Of a DNA stretch of 64,000 nt, positions 1 to 12,300 are shown in pieces; positions within the stretch are counted from its first letter, which is position 1, and each line of letters begins with the position of its first letter. A model generated the notes under the pieces. The model was not told where the DNA came from. It was given only the letters and a program-made list of their open reading frames with translations, and did not search any database. A program made the translations under genes and the position numbers. The stretch is from Nissolia schottii (lineage: Eukaryota > Streptophyta > Magnoliopsida > Fabales > Fabaceae), in NCBI GenBank assembly GCA_003254905.1, contig QANU01020707.1, positions 1 to 64,000 on the forward strand, in the 5' to 3' direction.

Positions 1-840
1 TCTTAATGACTTTTACACGTTACTTAATTCTTATGTACACTTTTCCTTTAAAACAACAAATAAAAATTTGAATTTCAGGAAAATAAAAATTGGACTAAGA
101 GGACTCAAATTTTATTATATTTTTAATAATTATTTTTTTAATTTGATTCTACTAGTATAGACCCATTTACATAAAAATGTTTGAGGAGTTTCTTAATATT
201 AATGTTAAAGTTATAATTTTTGTACTTGTTACAAAAGAAGTTTCTTTTCATTTTTTTTTAATTAGATGCTTTACTTTTATTGTTTTCATCATTGTTGGTG
301 TATCTTATAATTTATTTCACTATTTTCCAAACTCTTTTGTAATATTTATAATTTAAAATTTTCTAGCAATGAGAAAAAGAATTGTTATTTCTTTTTTTTT
401 TTTAAGGATAAACACAATATGCAAAATGTTCATACATGTCATGTATATTTATTTTTAATTTAATTCTTATTATTAAATTTACACGTTAAGGTTTAGTCTC
501 CCCCTCCCCAAAATTTTTTCAAAGCTTCGTCACTGGCTACATTGTGTTAGAATGTAGCTAGCCTCATGTGACAAATTTTGATAAAAATATGAAACTTTCA
601 TCCTTCATTATCACATAGCTCGGGCAATTTGATACAAATTATGGTCATTTATAAATTTTTTACATTAATATGTGCTGAGATTACGTTTGTATAAATGTTC
701 TTGGCAGATATGTGACTAAATGAGGCTTGTCACGTGTGCCTAACTTCTTACTTAAACAAGTTGTATTATATAATGTATGGAATTATTTTATTCAATGTAA
801 TGATCACTTTCATGTAGAGCTAGTGCATACATGTGAAAGT
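1..840. other. AT-rich intergenic DNA
   Basis: No coding region, RNA gene or repeat structure that I can support is visible here. The stretch is poly-A/T rich with stops in all frames. Confidence 0.5.
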
Positions 841-849
841 GCCCTTTAT

Positions 850-1030
850 ATGAGGAGATAAAACGGATAAATGCAGATTGCAGAGTGCATACTGCATAAT
901 AAGAATTTGAAAGTAATATTTAATAACAAAATAAACGTGACCGACGAGATTCAAACCTGGTTGGGGGCAAAGCCCATATGATTTGTAGTTAAGCCCAATA
1001 ACCACTCCACCACGTACACTGGATAACAAT
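850..1030 (-). repeat. tRNA-derived SINE candidate
   Basis: Read on the minus strand, positions 1012-994 give TGGTGGAGTGGTTATTGGG, close to a polymerase III A box. Positions 957-945 give GGTTTGAATCTCG, close to a B box (GGTTCGANTCC), at about tRNA spacing. The segment does not close into a convincing tRNA acceptor stem and AT-rich sequence follows it, so a tRNA-headed SINE or decayed tRNA relic is more likely than a tRNA gene. The far end of the element was not fixed. Confidence 0.4.
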
Positions 1031-1039
1031 AATAACCTA

Positions 1040-1924
1040 GGAAACACGCATACCTTATGAGATTGTTTGTTTCGGTTTACGAAGACACTCGTCCCACATA
1101 CGTGTCACACTTTTTTAAAAGTGTTCAAATAAAAAATTTATAATTAATTATGTCTGAGCTATATTCAAACGTTTTTTGAGCTATGTCTATATCGTGTTCG
1201 AGTAAAAAATATTTTAAATATTAAATTTATAATAATATAGATATTTAGAAAATTAATAAGTATTAACATGTGAAAATATTTTAAATGTTTCATATATTTT
1301 GAAAAGAATTTAGAAAATATTTAAAATTAGTAGTTTGATATCAATAAAAGCATTAAAGTATTATTATAAATATTTAAATATATCTGTCGTGTCGTGTTTT
1401 GTAAAATTTTAAAATTAGTGTGTCGACATATTTTGTGTCATGTCGTGTCGTGTCCCTATACATGAGTGTAGGCCCTTCTTAGATAATAATTGTGCTAATT
1501 TGTTGATATCTTACTTTAACCTCAACCGAAAAGCTTCCAATTAATTGCTTGTTCAGGTTATACAAACAATATTTTAAATCTTAAGGCTTTATATTTTCCA
1601 TAATAGATTTTTATAAATCATAAAAATAATAAAAGAAAAGTAAACCATACATTTTATTCCAAAATAGAAAGAACAATCAACGGTGTAAAAAGTTGGTATA
1701 TGGCAGATTAACTAGATGGACATTGAATGATAAGCTTTTAGAGCTTCTCTTTCTAAACGTTTCCAAAAATTCAACATGAAAAAGCTTATTTCGTGCACCA
1801 CAATCTTTAATTTAATTTAATTTAATATTTGATAATCTTCATATACCTTCACCTTATCAACTCTACAATCCTCCAAATTTTGCTTCAAACTTCCTAACAA
1901 TCTTCCCCCTTCTTAAAAATTTCA
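1040..1924. other. AT-rich intergenic DNA
   Basis: No gene is seen. Around 1380-1450 there are short repeats of the word GTGTCGTGTC. Nothing else can be supported. Confidence 0.4.
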
Positions 1925-2480
1925 AACTAATGTTAGATTTGCGTTCCTTATGTGATTTTAAGCATATTTTTTTTCAGTTTTTTCCCCTTCCAAATAGGTC
2001 TCTAATTTTTTTATTTTATTTTTGAGTCTATTTATTGATTTATGAAGTGACTTCTTGTTTGGTTAAATTCTTGTGAAACTATTAGTAGATTCTTGTCTCT
2101 TGTGTGATTCTAAGCATCATTCATCATAAGGTTTTCTTCAAAAGAGGTCTTTACAAAAATTTAGGTTTTTGAGTCTGATTGTGATTTGTTGTTTGGTTGA
2201 GTTTCTTGTGAAACTATTGTTAGATTCTTATTCCTTGTGATATTTTAAGCATTATTCACTTAAGATCCTCTTCAAAAGATGTCTCTACACAAAGTCAGGG
2301 TTTTGATTCTTTGAATAAATTTGTAAAGTGTCTTGATGATTGAGTTGTTTTCTTTTGAAACTAGTAATAGATTCTTGTTTCTTGTGGTGATTCATGACTA
2401 CTTTGTTTTCCGATTTTCTTGAGAAAATGCTTTTCATGAAAAGTAAGGGTTTTGAGTCTTAGAGAGATCTTATGAATAGT
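1925..2480. repeat. Degenerate tandem repeat, about 145-bp unit
   Basis: Four diverged units follow one another, starting near 1930, 2083, 2220 and 2365. Each contains a form of TTAGATTCTTGTTCCTTGTG, then TTCTAAGCAT, TTCTTCAAAAGAGGTCT, GGTTTTGAGTCT and TTGTGAAACTA in the same order. Unit length drifts by indels. No long ORF runs through it. It may be a local array or part of a decayed retroelement leader. Confidence 0.6.
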
Positions 2481-2484
2481 TTGT

Positions 2485-3845
2485 AGGTTATACACCCAGG
2501 GTCCCAAGTGTACTAGAAGGAGAAAGTAATGATTCCCTTCGGCCAGAGTAGTTAGCTAGTCACTTTGGCCATCATAAATTTTTTGTTAATGTTGATGCAT
2601 GTTTCGTCAGAAATATATATATGATTCGTTACCACAGATTGAGGTTCAACTCCAAATAAAAATGAATTTGTATGCTCCAGGGTGGTAAACTAATCCCCTA
2701 GGTGTACTAAAGAGAAATAATGTGAAGGATAAATGATTAAAAGAATATTATAGCTTAATGCATCTATAAATATTTTGAGTTTCATCATTATGTTTATTGA
2801 ATAAGCCATATTGTATTGATAAATGTTAGGTTAAAGCAAATACTAGGATTAACTTGTAACCGTTCGAGACTAAGTCAAGATAAAATTGAACCTTATATGC
2901 ATGATCACTTAGAGATAGCCCGAATGATGAAACCTGATGTGAATGACACTTGGTCAATACATGGGAGCCCACTGAGGAAACTTGTTTTCTCATCCCTATG
3001 TGCATTTGGTTCTAGGTTCCAACGAAGAGTATGAGGTACATGTTGACATTGGACCCGATCACATTATTGGCTAGCTTGGATCATCCAGGAGCTGTCATTC
3101 TGAAAAATTGTCCTGCAAGTCTAGAGATATCTAAGGAGCATTGTTTTGATGATTTATGCTACATGTTTTATTTAGTTTGATCTAGATGTTCTTCCTTTGT
3201 TTGTGTAACTTGTCCTTATGTTATTTGCTATGTTAAAACCTTTCCTTTTGGATATTGAGTTATACTATTGTATTCATTTGAACCCGTGACAACAATGTAT
3301 TGTCATGATGATTAATATATGAGGTTATTCAGTGATATACTTATGTACATTGTGGTATATGCATGTATGTCATTTCGTACCCTTACATTTTCGCATGACT
3401 TAACTCATATTAATGTTCCGCAATGTATGACTCACGTCTTTTTAAAATGGTTTTTCCAAAAGTTCAAAATTTCCCCTATTTTCTAGATAAGTACTTAATA
3501 AGCTAATTCTAAAAGTAAGGTAAATCTAAAGCATGACAACTAGTGAGCATTAATTGAGACTTAAGCGTAATTACCTACCTAGGGTATTATAGGGTGAAAT
3601 GGTGAAATGATGGCAAGGGACATAGTGGGTGACAGTGACTTTGTGGGTTAAATGGTGGAATGGTGATAAAGTGCTAAAATGGAGATATGATGGGTTGGGA
3701 GAGTGATGGTGAGGAAAGACGAGTAAGACACGAGGGAAGACGAGATAGTGAGGGCTGGGAGAGATTGAAAAAGAGGATTGGGAGTGTTTTGTCGAGAAAG
3801 TGAAAAAAATAATCACGAGGGAGTGAAATTGGTTTTGGACAAAAA
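2485..3845. other. Unidentified intergenic or decayed retroelement DNA
   Basis: A 72-codon open stretch at 2816-3034 (+) has normal-looking composition but no motif that I recognise. Stops follow it in all frames. GGTG/ATGG-rich sequence at 3590-3720 is low complexity. The general look resembles LTR or leader DNA, but no LTR boundary, primer site or target duplication could be placed. Confidence 0.3.
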
Positions 3846-3849
3846 AAAC

Positions 3850-4035
3850 GCGGGGGATGTTACATGAAAATGAGATTTACAATCGCAACTAAAATCAACA
3901 AACCGCCACAAAGTTCTTACCTTTAACAGCAGTTACTCCGAACCGCCACAATCTACCCTGAATGAGTGCAAAAACAACAATTATTCTAAAACTGCCGCTA
4001 AACAATCGCTGCAAAGTAGCAAATTTGTGGTAGTG
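3850..4035. mobile_element. Terminal fragment of a second CACTA family
   Basis: The segment ends in AAATTTGTGGTAGTG at 4035, the inverted form of a CACTACCACAAATTT terminus, and is followed by TTA, a plausible 3-bp target duplication. Before the end are short motifs related to CCGCCAC and CGCTGCAAAGTAGC, like subterminal repeats. No matching CACTA start was found upstream, so this is a truncated end. Its subterminal words differ from the TACCGTCGG family elsewhere in the window. Confidence 0.5.
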
Positions 4036-5100
4036 TTAAGTATAAGATTTGGAGTCAAATTAAAATATATAAAAAAAAATGTGTGGTGATTTGGAGTCAA
4101 ATTAAAATATATAAAAAAAATAAGCAAATTTAGATATAAAACATATAATAATGGTTAAGTCAAGAAATAAATAGATTTAATTTTTCTTGTGTTTAATTTA
4201 ATGGTTTAAGTAAAAACGATATCAAACCTTCTTTTTTTCATATGAATAGTGTTATTTGGATCATTTGAAAAATATATATTCTGTCATTCTTCTCACAATA
4301 TATCATGAGTTATAAGTAGAGTGATACGGTGCTTATACCTTTTTAGAAATTGAAATAGCATTTTTTGCTTGAAGATACATAGCAGCTTTGACAAATTTAA
4401 AATGTATAAATGTTTGCTCGTGGAATTCGTGGGTCACATAGCGCATCGCTGGGCATGCCGTTTGGAGTTACTTCATCATAATTGAAAACTAGGCAATTTA
4501 GCCTGCACTGCATGCGCGAACATCAGTAGCTGTTTCAGGAAGGGGAGACAAAACATAACGAGGCCATTTAATTTAATACACCTGCCTGACCCAAAGGCAG
4601 ATGAGGAAAAGACCCGAGGGCAACCAAGAATCCCAAAAAGAGAAAAAACCAAAAAAAATTAAAATAAAATTAAAGTATGCTGGTAGTAGGTCTCTTTCAT
4701 CCATTACGATAATGATAATGTTGATGAGTGCAGCATTCATATCACATACGCAATCTAAATAGAGATACTTTGGGTCCATTCATTCTGCTGCAACCACATA
4801 TTTTACGATAATTCTCAAAAGTAACACTCTAAAATTCGTCAACAAAATAATTTTTTTATTTAAAAAAATATTTCTTATCGTCCCAACATTATGTTAGTCC
4901 TTCCGTCATTTTATTATGATGGACCGTTGATGTGATAAATAATTATTAAAAATTTTTTTTTGAATAAAGTTGTCTTTACTAATATAAAAATCATTCAGGT
5001 ATGTGTCGCGTCAACATGGTTGAATTTTACTGTTGATATTCAGTTATATGCGAAATGAGATATTAACCTCGCGCTAATCAAAAGTTTCTCCTCCTGCCGA
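4036..5100. other. Intergenic DNA upstream of the BURP gene
   Basis: At 4048-4120 a unit of about 40 bp (GATTTGGAGTCAAATTAAAA followed by an A-run) occurs twice in tandem. The rest is AT-rich with no supported gene. The last few hundred bases should include the distal promoter of the BURP gene, but no specific element can be named. Confidence 0.4.
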
Positions 5101-5118
5101 CACCTTTAACCAAAGCCC

Positions 5119-5124
5119 TATAAA
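5119..5124 (+). promoter_or_regulatory. TATA box of the BURP gene
   Basis: TATAAA sits in CCCTATAAATTAG, 70-75 bases before the ATG at 5194. That places transcription start near 5150 and leaves a short 5' leader, normal spacing for a plant gene. This is read from sequence only; the start site is not measured. Confidence 0.6.
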
Positions 5125-5193
5125 TTAGTGAACTCAATGCAACTTGTATTCTCACGTTTTGCTTTAATAGCCTACTCTCCACCTATATAGAAA

Positions 5194-5479
5194 ATGGAGT
5201 TCCGACTCTCTGCTGCTGCACTATTTTGTGTAGGCTTTCTTCTTTCTTTTCTTCTTTTCTTTCGTGCTTTGCCTTATCAATATAACAAAAGATAGTCGTT
5301 CATGCAAAATTTCACTTTCTCGTCAATGCTTCTACGGAAACATTTGTTGATTTGGTTTTCACTACCACATTTATAGTTTAGTAACTGGCTACTATTTCAC
5401 ATATTTAAAGACAAAAAAGTTCGTTTGGTTTTTGTTGTTCACAATGCAAAATTGTCATCATTAGAAGGAGCTCCTAATT

Positions 5480-5521
<42 letters not shown>

Positions 5522-7199
5522 GTGAACATATGATAATACTGCACACTTCACCTGCATTGCATGCACCGACGAAAACATGGCGTGAATCATGCAAACCAAC
5601 ACGTGTTAAACAAATTTACTGAGTTAACTGAATTTGCATGTCAGTTTCGGTTCTATTCTCTTTGAGCTTTTTTGCAATTTTCTGTGCGTACTAAATTTGC
5701 ATATGAAAATTGGTGATTTCTTATAATTTATGTTATTTAATTTATTTACTTTTGATAATTTTTACAACTAAATGACAAGGGGTATTTAAGCAACCATCAT
5801 AAAAATTATAAGGGGAAATGGTGTTTCTATCTCCTTTTATGAAAATTTGTTGACACGCATCTTAATGATATTAGTGGTAGATGTAAAACAAAAGGTTAAT
5901 AGACATAATGTTGAAGTGTTGTTAACTCAAATAACGTAGTTCTATTGTGTTTTACATTTTTAATCTAAAATTAGAATTTTTTATAAGTACAAAGTTTTTG
6001 TGGCACTTTATTTCCACTTCAAGATGATTGATTTTTTATATTCCCATTTAAGAGAGTTGATTAGAAAACAAACTTAAAAAAATGTATTTATAATCAGAGT
6101 AGGTATAAATATTCGTCACTCCTCTCACAAAATATTGTAAGGCTCTAATGATACATGATGAGTCTGAGTCCATGATATGTTATGAGAAAAGTGATAAAGT
6201 GTCTAGGCCATTTAATCATCCAAATAACATTATTATAAAGTAATTTTTCATTCTCCCTTATCAACACAAAATTTTTATATAATTATTTTTTTAAAAAAAA
6301 TTTGAATATATTGTGCAGCTTGCTCTTGTAGGAGCAATCCATGCCCATGAATCGTTATCTGGCCAAGATTATTGGCGAACAGTTTGGCCGAACACCCCAA
6401 TTCCTGATACTTTAAAAGATCTTTTAAAGTCTGGTGCCGAAGGTTCCTATATAGCTAGCTAGATATAATATTCAATTAAAATTATCACAAATCTCTAAGT
6501 TAAAACTAAATTACTAAACTTTATTTTTATGATGATCCAGATGCTGAAATCGACAATCTTTCCATGAAAATCGATGACACTCAATACCCGAAAAACTTTT
6601 TCTTTCCAAATGAACTTTATCCAGGAAAAACAATGAACTTGCAGTTCAGCAAGCGTCCCTTCGCTCAGCCTTATGGTGTGTATTCTTGGGCTAATCGACA
6701 TAAATTTAATGACAATGGGTATACATATGATGAGCTTTGCGTAAAGAACCCTCCTATCAAGGGAGAACGCAGGTACTGTGCAAAATCATTGTGTACATTG
6801 ATTGGATTCGCTATTTCGAAGTTAGGGAAGAACATTCAAGTGCTTTCAAGTTCCTTTGTGGACAAGAAAAACCAATACACCATAGAGGGAATACAAAATC
6901 TTGGAGACAAAGCAGTTATGTGTCACAGACTGAACTTTCAAAGTGTTGTGTTTTATTGCCACGAAATCCATGAAACCACAGCTTACATGGTTCCAATGGT
7001 GGCTGCTGATGGGACCAGAACTCAGGCTCTTGCTGTTTGCCACCATGATACGTCGGACTTGAATGCTGAGGTTGTCAAGGACTTCACAAAATTCAAGCCT
7101 GGAACTGACACTGCTTGCCACTTCCTTGGAAACAAGTCAGTTTTGTGGGTGCCGAACTTGGGAGTAGATAATGCCTACAATGCCAACATGGAAAGTTAA
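5194..7199 (+). CDS. BURP-domain protein, Sali3-2/ADR6-like
   Basis: Three exons with GT-AG introns fit: 5194-5229, 6319-6442 and 6541-7199, giving 272 residues. Exon 1 and early exon 2 encode a secretory signal peptide (MEFRLSAAALFCLALVGAIH). Next comes a short acidic linker with YWRTVWPNTPIP, then the BURP domain from about residue 65. The four CH pairs fall at residues 181, 193, 220 and 246 with spacings of 10, 25 and 24, the BURP signature. The protein ends just after LWVPN. Length and layout match the soybean aluminium-induced Sali3-2 / auxin-down-regulated ADR6 group, which lacks the long repeats of RD22 or PG1-beta. The role of such secreted or vacuolar proteins is only partly known, with links to stress and metal tolerance. 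The reading frame is intact. Intron 1 is long (1089 bp) and holds a TA microsatellite. The start was chosen because it gives a signal peptide and lies just after the TATA box. Confidence 0.93.
5487..5514. repeat. (TA)n microsatellite in intron 1
   Basis: An uninterrupted alternating TA run lies in the first intron of the BURP gene. It is likely polymorphic in length. Confidence 0.9.
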
Positions 7200-7243
7200 G
7201 TCCATGATGGACCTTTAGCACCTTTAAGTGGTGTGTATCAATG

Positions 7244-7249
7244 AATAAA
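7244..7249 (+). promoter_or_regulatory. Polyadenylation signal of the BURP gene
   Basis: AATAAA lies 45 bases after the stop codon at 7199. TTTGTACTGTGTAATGTGT further on (7320-7340) could serve as a far-upstream element for a longer 3' end. Confidence 0.5.
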
Positions 7250-7489
7250 TCCATGTCTATTTATATGTTGCTTTTAGCACTATGTGCATTTTCTAGCTAC
7301 AATTGGAATTGGAGTTCTGTGTTTGTACTGTGTAATGTGTGCTACCAAAGCACGATCTTGCATGTAACTCTTGCAAAAATATGACGTAATGGAACGCAAT
7401 GTGCTTCATATGTTAATATCTTGTTCCTTAATTAGTTCAGTGATGCTCTGTACACCAAAATGAATTACACCAGCTGCACATTAACATTA

Positions 7490-7783
7490 CATGTATGTTA
7501 ACAAATAGTTAAAACATAGATGAATAAATATTGTTGAACTCATAAACAAATATTTTCACATACAGAATCAAAATAAAATTAGATCTACGACACATTAAAT
7601 GTCAAAAAGCAACTATCACACTCTCTCTTCTGCCCTCACTTACACTCTAAAATACGTGCTCTCATGCTCTCTCGTAGACAAACATTACAAGATAGATAAA
7701 CAAACGTTAAAGAACAAATAAATAAATATTATTAGACACAAAAAGAACAAAAATAAAATGAGGCTCACACAAACTAAATAGCG
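7490..7783. repeat. AAACAAACATTAC-type repeat, left part
   Basis: Loose repeats of words such as ATAAACAAATATT and AACAAACATTACAAG run through this segment. The same type of sequence resumes at 20210-20640, on the far side of the nested MITE and CACTA. The two parts were therefore probably one continuous repeat before the insertions. Confidence 0.5.
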
Positions 7784-8365
7784 AATAATAAAGAGTAATG
7801 CTCCCAACCCATGATCTACATAGCGACATCGAGTGCACAAACTTTTAACATATACATGCACAAATTTTTTCAAATAAGAAACCAAATCAAAATGGATTTG
7901 TGCCATATTAAATAACGAAAAGTAATTATTGCACTCTTTCTCCATATCCTCACTCACAATTTAAGCACGTTGACTTACTCGCTATCATTCACAAACATTT
8001 TAAAACATATGCACAAACTTTTGAACTGATGTGAATAAACTTTTCAATGACCAGAAACAAAAAAATATGATGGAAATGTAAACAAAAATGAAGATGAAGA
8101 AGAAAACTTTCGTGTGAACATGCACAAACTTTTGAACAAGAATGCACAAACTTTTCCACACACATGGACAAACTTTTGACAAACCAGACATGCGCAAACT
8201 TTTGAATAAGCATGCACAAACTTCTCTACACACATTCACAAACATTTGAAAAATAGAAAACAACGAATATGATGGAAATGAAAATGAAAAACTTTGGATT
8301 CATAAAGAATAAGATGAAAACGAAAAAAAATGATGGGAGATTGGGGAAGAAGAGAGAAACAATAA

Positions 8366-8860
8366 CACTACTAGAAATTTGACTATTACCGTCGACTTTA
8401 CCGTCGATATTTACAGGTGTTACCGTCGTACAGGAGAATTACCGTCGGTATTACCGTGGGAATTGAGCAAGCGGTAAAGAAGTCGATGGTAATGAAATTA
8501 GAGTCGGGGTCCTTCCGACGACAATAATTTCCGGCGGACAAAGCCGCCGGTAGTCCGGTTCGGAGAAGATCGAATCGGTCTAGGGTTACCGTCGGTTATT
8601 GACAACGGAAAAATACTAATATTTTATTGTAACGATACCGCCGGGAATTACCGACGGAAATACCGTATCTAATTTGAGAGGTTACCGCCGGTAATCATAC
8701 TAATATTTTATTAATTTATTATCGCCGTGCCAAAATCTGACGGTAATATAATGATGTTTTATTCATTTATTATTTATTACCGTCGTGATTAACCGCCGGT
8801 AATGTTACGCTATTTCTGTCTTTTCCCGTCGGACTCTACCGACGGTAATATAAATGTTTG
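8366..8860. repeat. CACTA left terminus and subterminal repeats
   Basis: The terminal inverted repeat is followed by many direct and inverted copies of TACCGTCGG/CCGACGGTA, with degenerate forms such as ACCGCCGG. In En/Spm elements such repeats bind the smaller element-encoded protein during transposition. That role is inferred here from the family. Confidence 0.85.
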
Positions 8861-9385
8861 GTTTTCACATGTTTGGGTATTGTATGATTATTTTTTTTTG
8901 CTGGAAAAAAATATAAATAAAATATTTTAAGCAGGTTTATAGTAGACAATTATATTATTCAAATATTTGGTTTTTCATTTTATATATAACTAATTATATA
9001 ATAATATTATATTATACCCTAATATTCATGCCTGCGCCGAAATAATTATATGACAACTATATACCCCAGAGAATTTTGATTTTATTTAATTAATCCCTAA
9101 AGCCTAAACCATTAATTGACATGGAGAAATCTACAATCTCAAAATTATATAACCTAATAAAACATTTGGAATAAGGTCACGTAATGTCACATAAAAATAA
9201 TGGTATTTATATTTCTCGGTTTATTATTGTACATAAATTTATATTTAATAGCTAATTATGGAATTAATCAATTAATACTGAGATGGTAATAGATCAATAA
9301 AAAGGCATACAACAAGTACTTTTTAAGTTACAACGAAAGAAATACAATATTTAAATTGTTTATTATTAATACAAATCGCCCGTCC
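8861..9385. other. Non-coding AT-rich CACTA DNA
   Basis: This lies inside the element between the left subterminal array and the transposase stop codon. It should include the transposase 3' untranslated region. No other feature is seen. Confidence 0.5.
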
Positions 9386-12300
9386 CTAGTTTGACGACGA
9401 ATAATAGACACTGTCTACGACGTTCTCAGAATTTAAGTCCGAGTCAAAATCTGTGTTGTCTGCTTCTTCCTCTTCTTCATCTTCTTCTTGTTCGTCTTCT
9501 TCGTCTACCTCTTCTTCTTCGTCGCTGTCACTATCGACGTTTGATTGCAATTGTTGATGAATGTTGGCAATTTGAAGTATCTCTGGTTCGTCGTTTGCTG
9601 CAACCAGTGTGATTGTATCTGTTGTGTGAACGGCGATTGTTGAAGGGATTATGTCTGCCCCTTGATATGGTTGATCATTCGATGATTGGTCAGCCGGTTG
9701 CATGCCATCCAACTCAATGCGGCCACTTGGTTTGTTCTTGAGAACAACTTTCCAACTTGGCTGAGTTGCTCCTGGATAGCTAGCATAGTATACTTGCTTT
9801 GCTCTTACCGCAAGAATGAATGGATCATACCCGTTGTAACGCTTTGCATGATTAACCTCAGTAATGGAGTAATCCGGATGAGTTCATGTTCCATTTGGTG
9901 AAGTATCGTACCAATGACAGAAGAAGAGAACAACGTGATTGGATGGGCCATTGTGCTTATATTCCAATACAAGTATTTTTTGAAGTACTCCGTAAAAATC
10001 GAAACATGGTTCCTCAGCATTGGAATATTCACCCTTGACACAAACACCACTGTTGTTTGTCTTTTGATTAGCTGCCCAGTTTTGTGTGTGGAACTTGTAT
10101 CCATTAACAAAATAAATGGGCCAGGCAATCGTTTTGTTCATTGGTCCCCATGACAAACTCATCAAGTTACTGTCGTTCCTAAGATTATTACGCACCTACA
10201 AATATGCACGGCCAAGTTATGTTATTAGATTGGTTATGACATGAACAGTTTTAACCAGTTAAAGCATATCAGTCGTTTAGCACATACATAATTTGTAAAC
10301 CATGGAGGAAACATTTGATCGGTGCATTGGGCACCAAATTCTCGTTGAAACATCCTGAAATGGAGTGTACTGGTAAGCAGCGAATGTATTTGCATGTATG
10401 TACATCAAAGAAATTCGTATTAAGGATGGACGACACGAACTTACTCATAGTAGGGTAGCACTTCTTCACAGTTGAGCAAAACACACAGGTGGGCTGCTTC
10501 CTTTTCTTGCGCGTTCAACCAGTAATCTAAACCCTTTCCTGCAGGACAACCGGATGGATTGAATATAGAGAGTGTCGCCAGATTAGGCATTCTGCCACCA
10601 TCATCGTTCCGTGGCACCGTTGTTCTACTGCAATCAACATTAGCTTCAAAGTAGTACGAACAGAATAAAGATGTTTCTTTTGTCAAGAATGCCTCGCAAA
10701 TCGACCCTTCAACTTGAGCTCTATTCTTAACAGTTCTCTTGAAGACTCCCATGCATCTTTCGAACGGATACATCCACCGGTACTGAACTGGGCCACACAT
10801 GCGAGCCTCATACGGCAAGTGTACAGGCAAATGTTCCATCACGTCAAAAAAACCAGGCGGGAACAATCTTTCAAGCTGGCATAGGATGATCGGAATATTG
10901 TGTTGTAGGACTGCTAGGTTTGAGACATTAACTGTGGACGAGCACAATGACTTGAAGAATTGACTTAGTTCACACAGAGGTTTCAGCACGTTCTTTGGTA
11001 ACTCTCTAAACTCGATGGGAAGCAAACATTGCATAAACACGTGACAGTCATGATTTCTCATTCCAACCAATTTTCCTTGGGCCATGTTAACACACCGAGC
11101 CAAGTTAGATGCAGAACCGTCGGGCAATCTAAGAGTCTGCAACCAACGAAGAACACTTTGAACTTGCTGCTTGTTGAGGGTGTAGCAAGCCTTCAGTTTG
11201 ATGACACGACCACCTGAAATCTCTTCTAAATTCAACTCACGATGCCTGCAAACCTCTTTCAAGTCCATTCTCGCCTTCATGTTATCCTTGGTTTGGTCAG
11301 TGTTCATGACAGTATGCATTATATTATCAAATACATTCTTCTCAATGTGCATAACATCGCGACAATGACGGACCAAGTTATCTTTCCAATACGGCAGGTC
11401 CCAAAATATGCTCCTCTTCGTCCAGTTATGTTGTTCCCCGTAACCTGGAATCCTAACCTTTCCAGTCTCAATTATCTTCGGTAGTCGTCTTACCCTCCTC
11501 CAAATTTCGCAACCAGTTAATCTCTGTGGTGGCTCATCAATTTCAATTCTATTCTTCCAAAATCCATACTTGCTGTTACGAAATGGGTGACCAGGCTCCA
11601 GGAATACCCGGTGACAATCAAACCACGATTGTTTTCCTCCGTTTCGTAGCCGGAATGCCTTAGTATCTTCCATACAAACTGAACATGCCAACCTTTCAGC
11701 TGTACTCCATCCAGACAACATGCCAAAAGCCAAAAAATCATTAACAGTCCACAACAAACATGCTCTCAGTGTGAAATTCTGCTTCATTGACACGTCGTAC
11801 GCAAGCACGCCCGGATGCCACAACATGTTCAATTCATCAATCAACGGTTGGAGGAACACATCGATCTTGGCTTTTGGGTTGCTCGGTCCGGGGATCACAC
11901 AAGACAAGAACAGATATGGATCTTTCATACACATTTTAGGGGGGAGATTATACGGTGTTACGATGACGGGCCAACATGAATATGGCTTGCTGAACTGATT
12001 ATTAGGAGCAAACCCATCGGAGCAAAGACCTAATCTGACGTTTCAAGGATCTGCGGCGAAGTCCGGATAAACGTTGTCGAAGTGTTGCCACGCTTCTCCA
12101 TGAGACGGGTGGGTCATAGTACCATCACTTCTCTTGTTCTCGTAGTGTCATCGCATGTGTTGTGCTGAGCTCATCGAGGCAAACAGTCGTTTAATTCTTG
12201 GAATTAAAGGCAAGTAATGCATCCTCCTGTTTGGAACTAATTTGTACCTCCCACCACCAACTTGAGGAGGTTTGTACCTAGCAGCCCCACAAAATTTACA

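Noticed and set aside
8000..8263. Overlapping minus-strand frames with repeated Lys-Val-Cys-Ala words
   Set aside because: They translate the repeated TGCACAAACTTTT words of the MITE; three frames are open at once and none has a start context or domain.
9391..9612. Leucine-rich plus-strand frame
   Set aside because: It is the antisense shadow of the acidic (Glu/Asp repeat) tail of the transposase.
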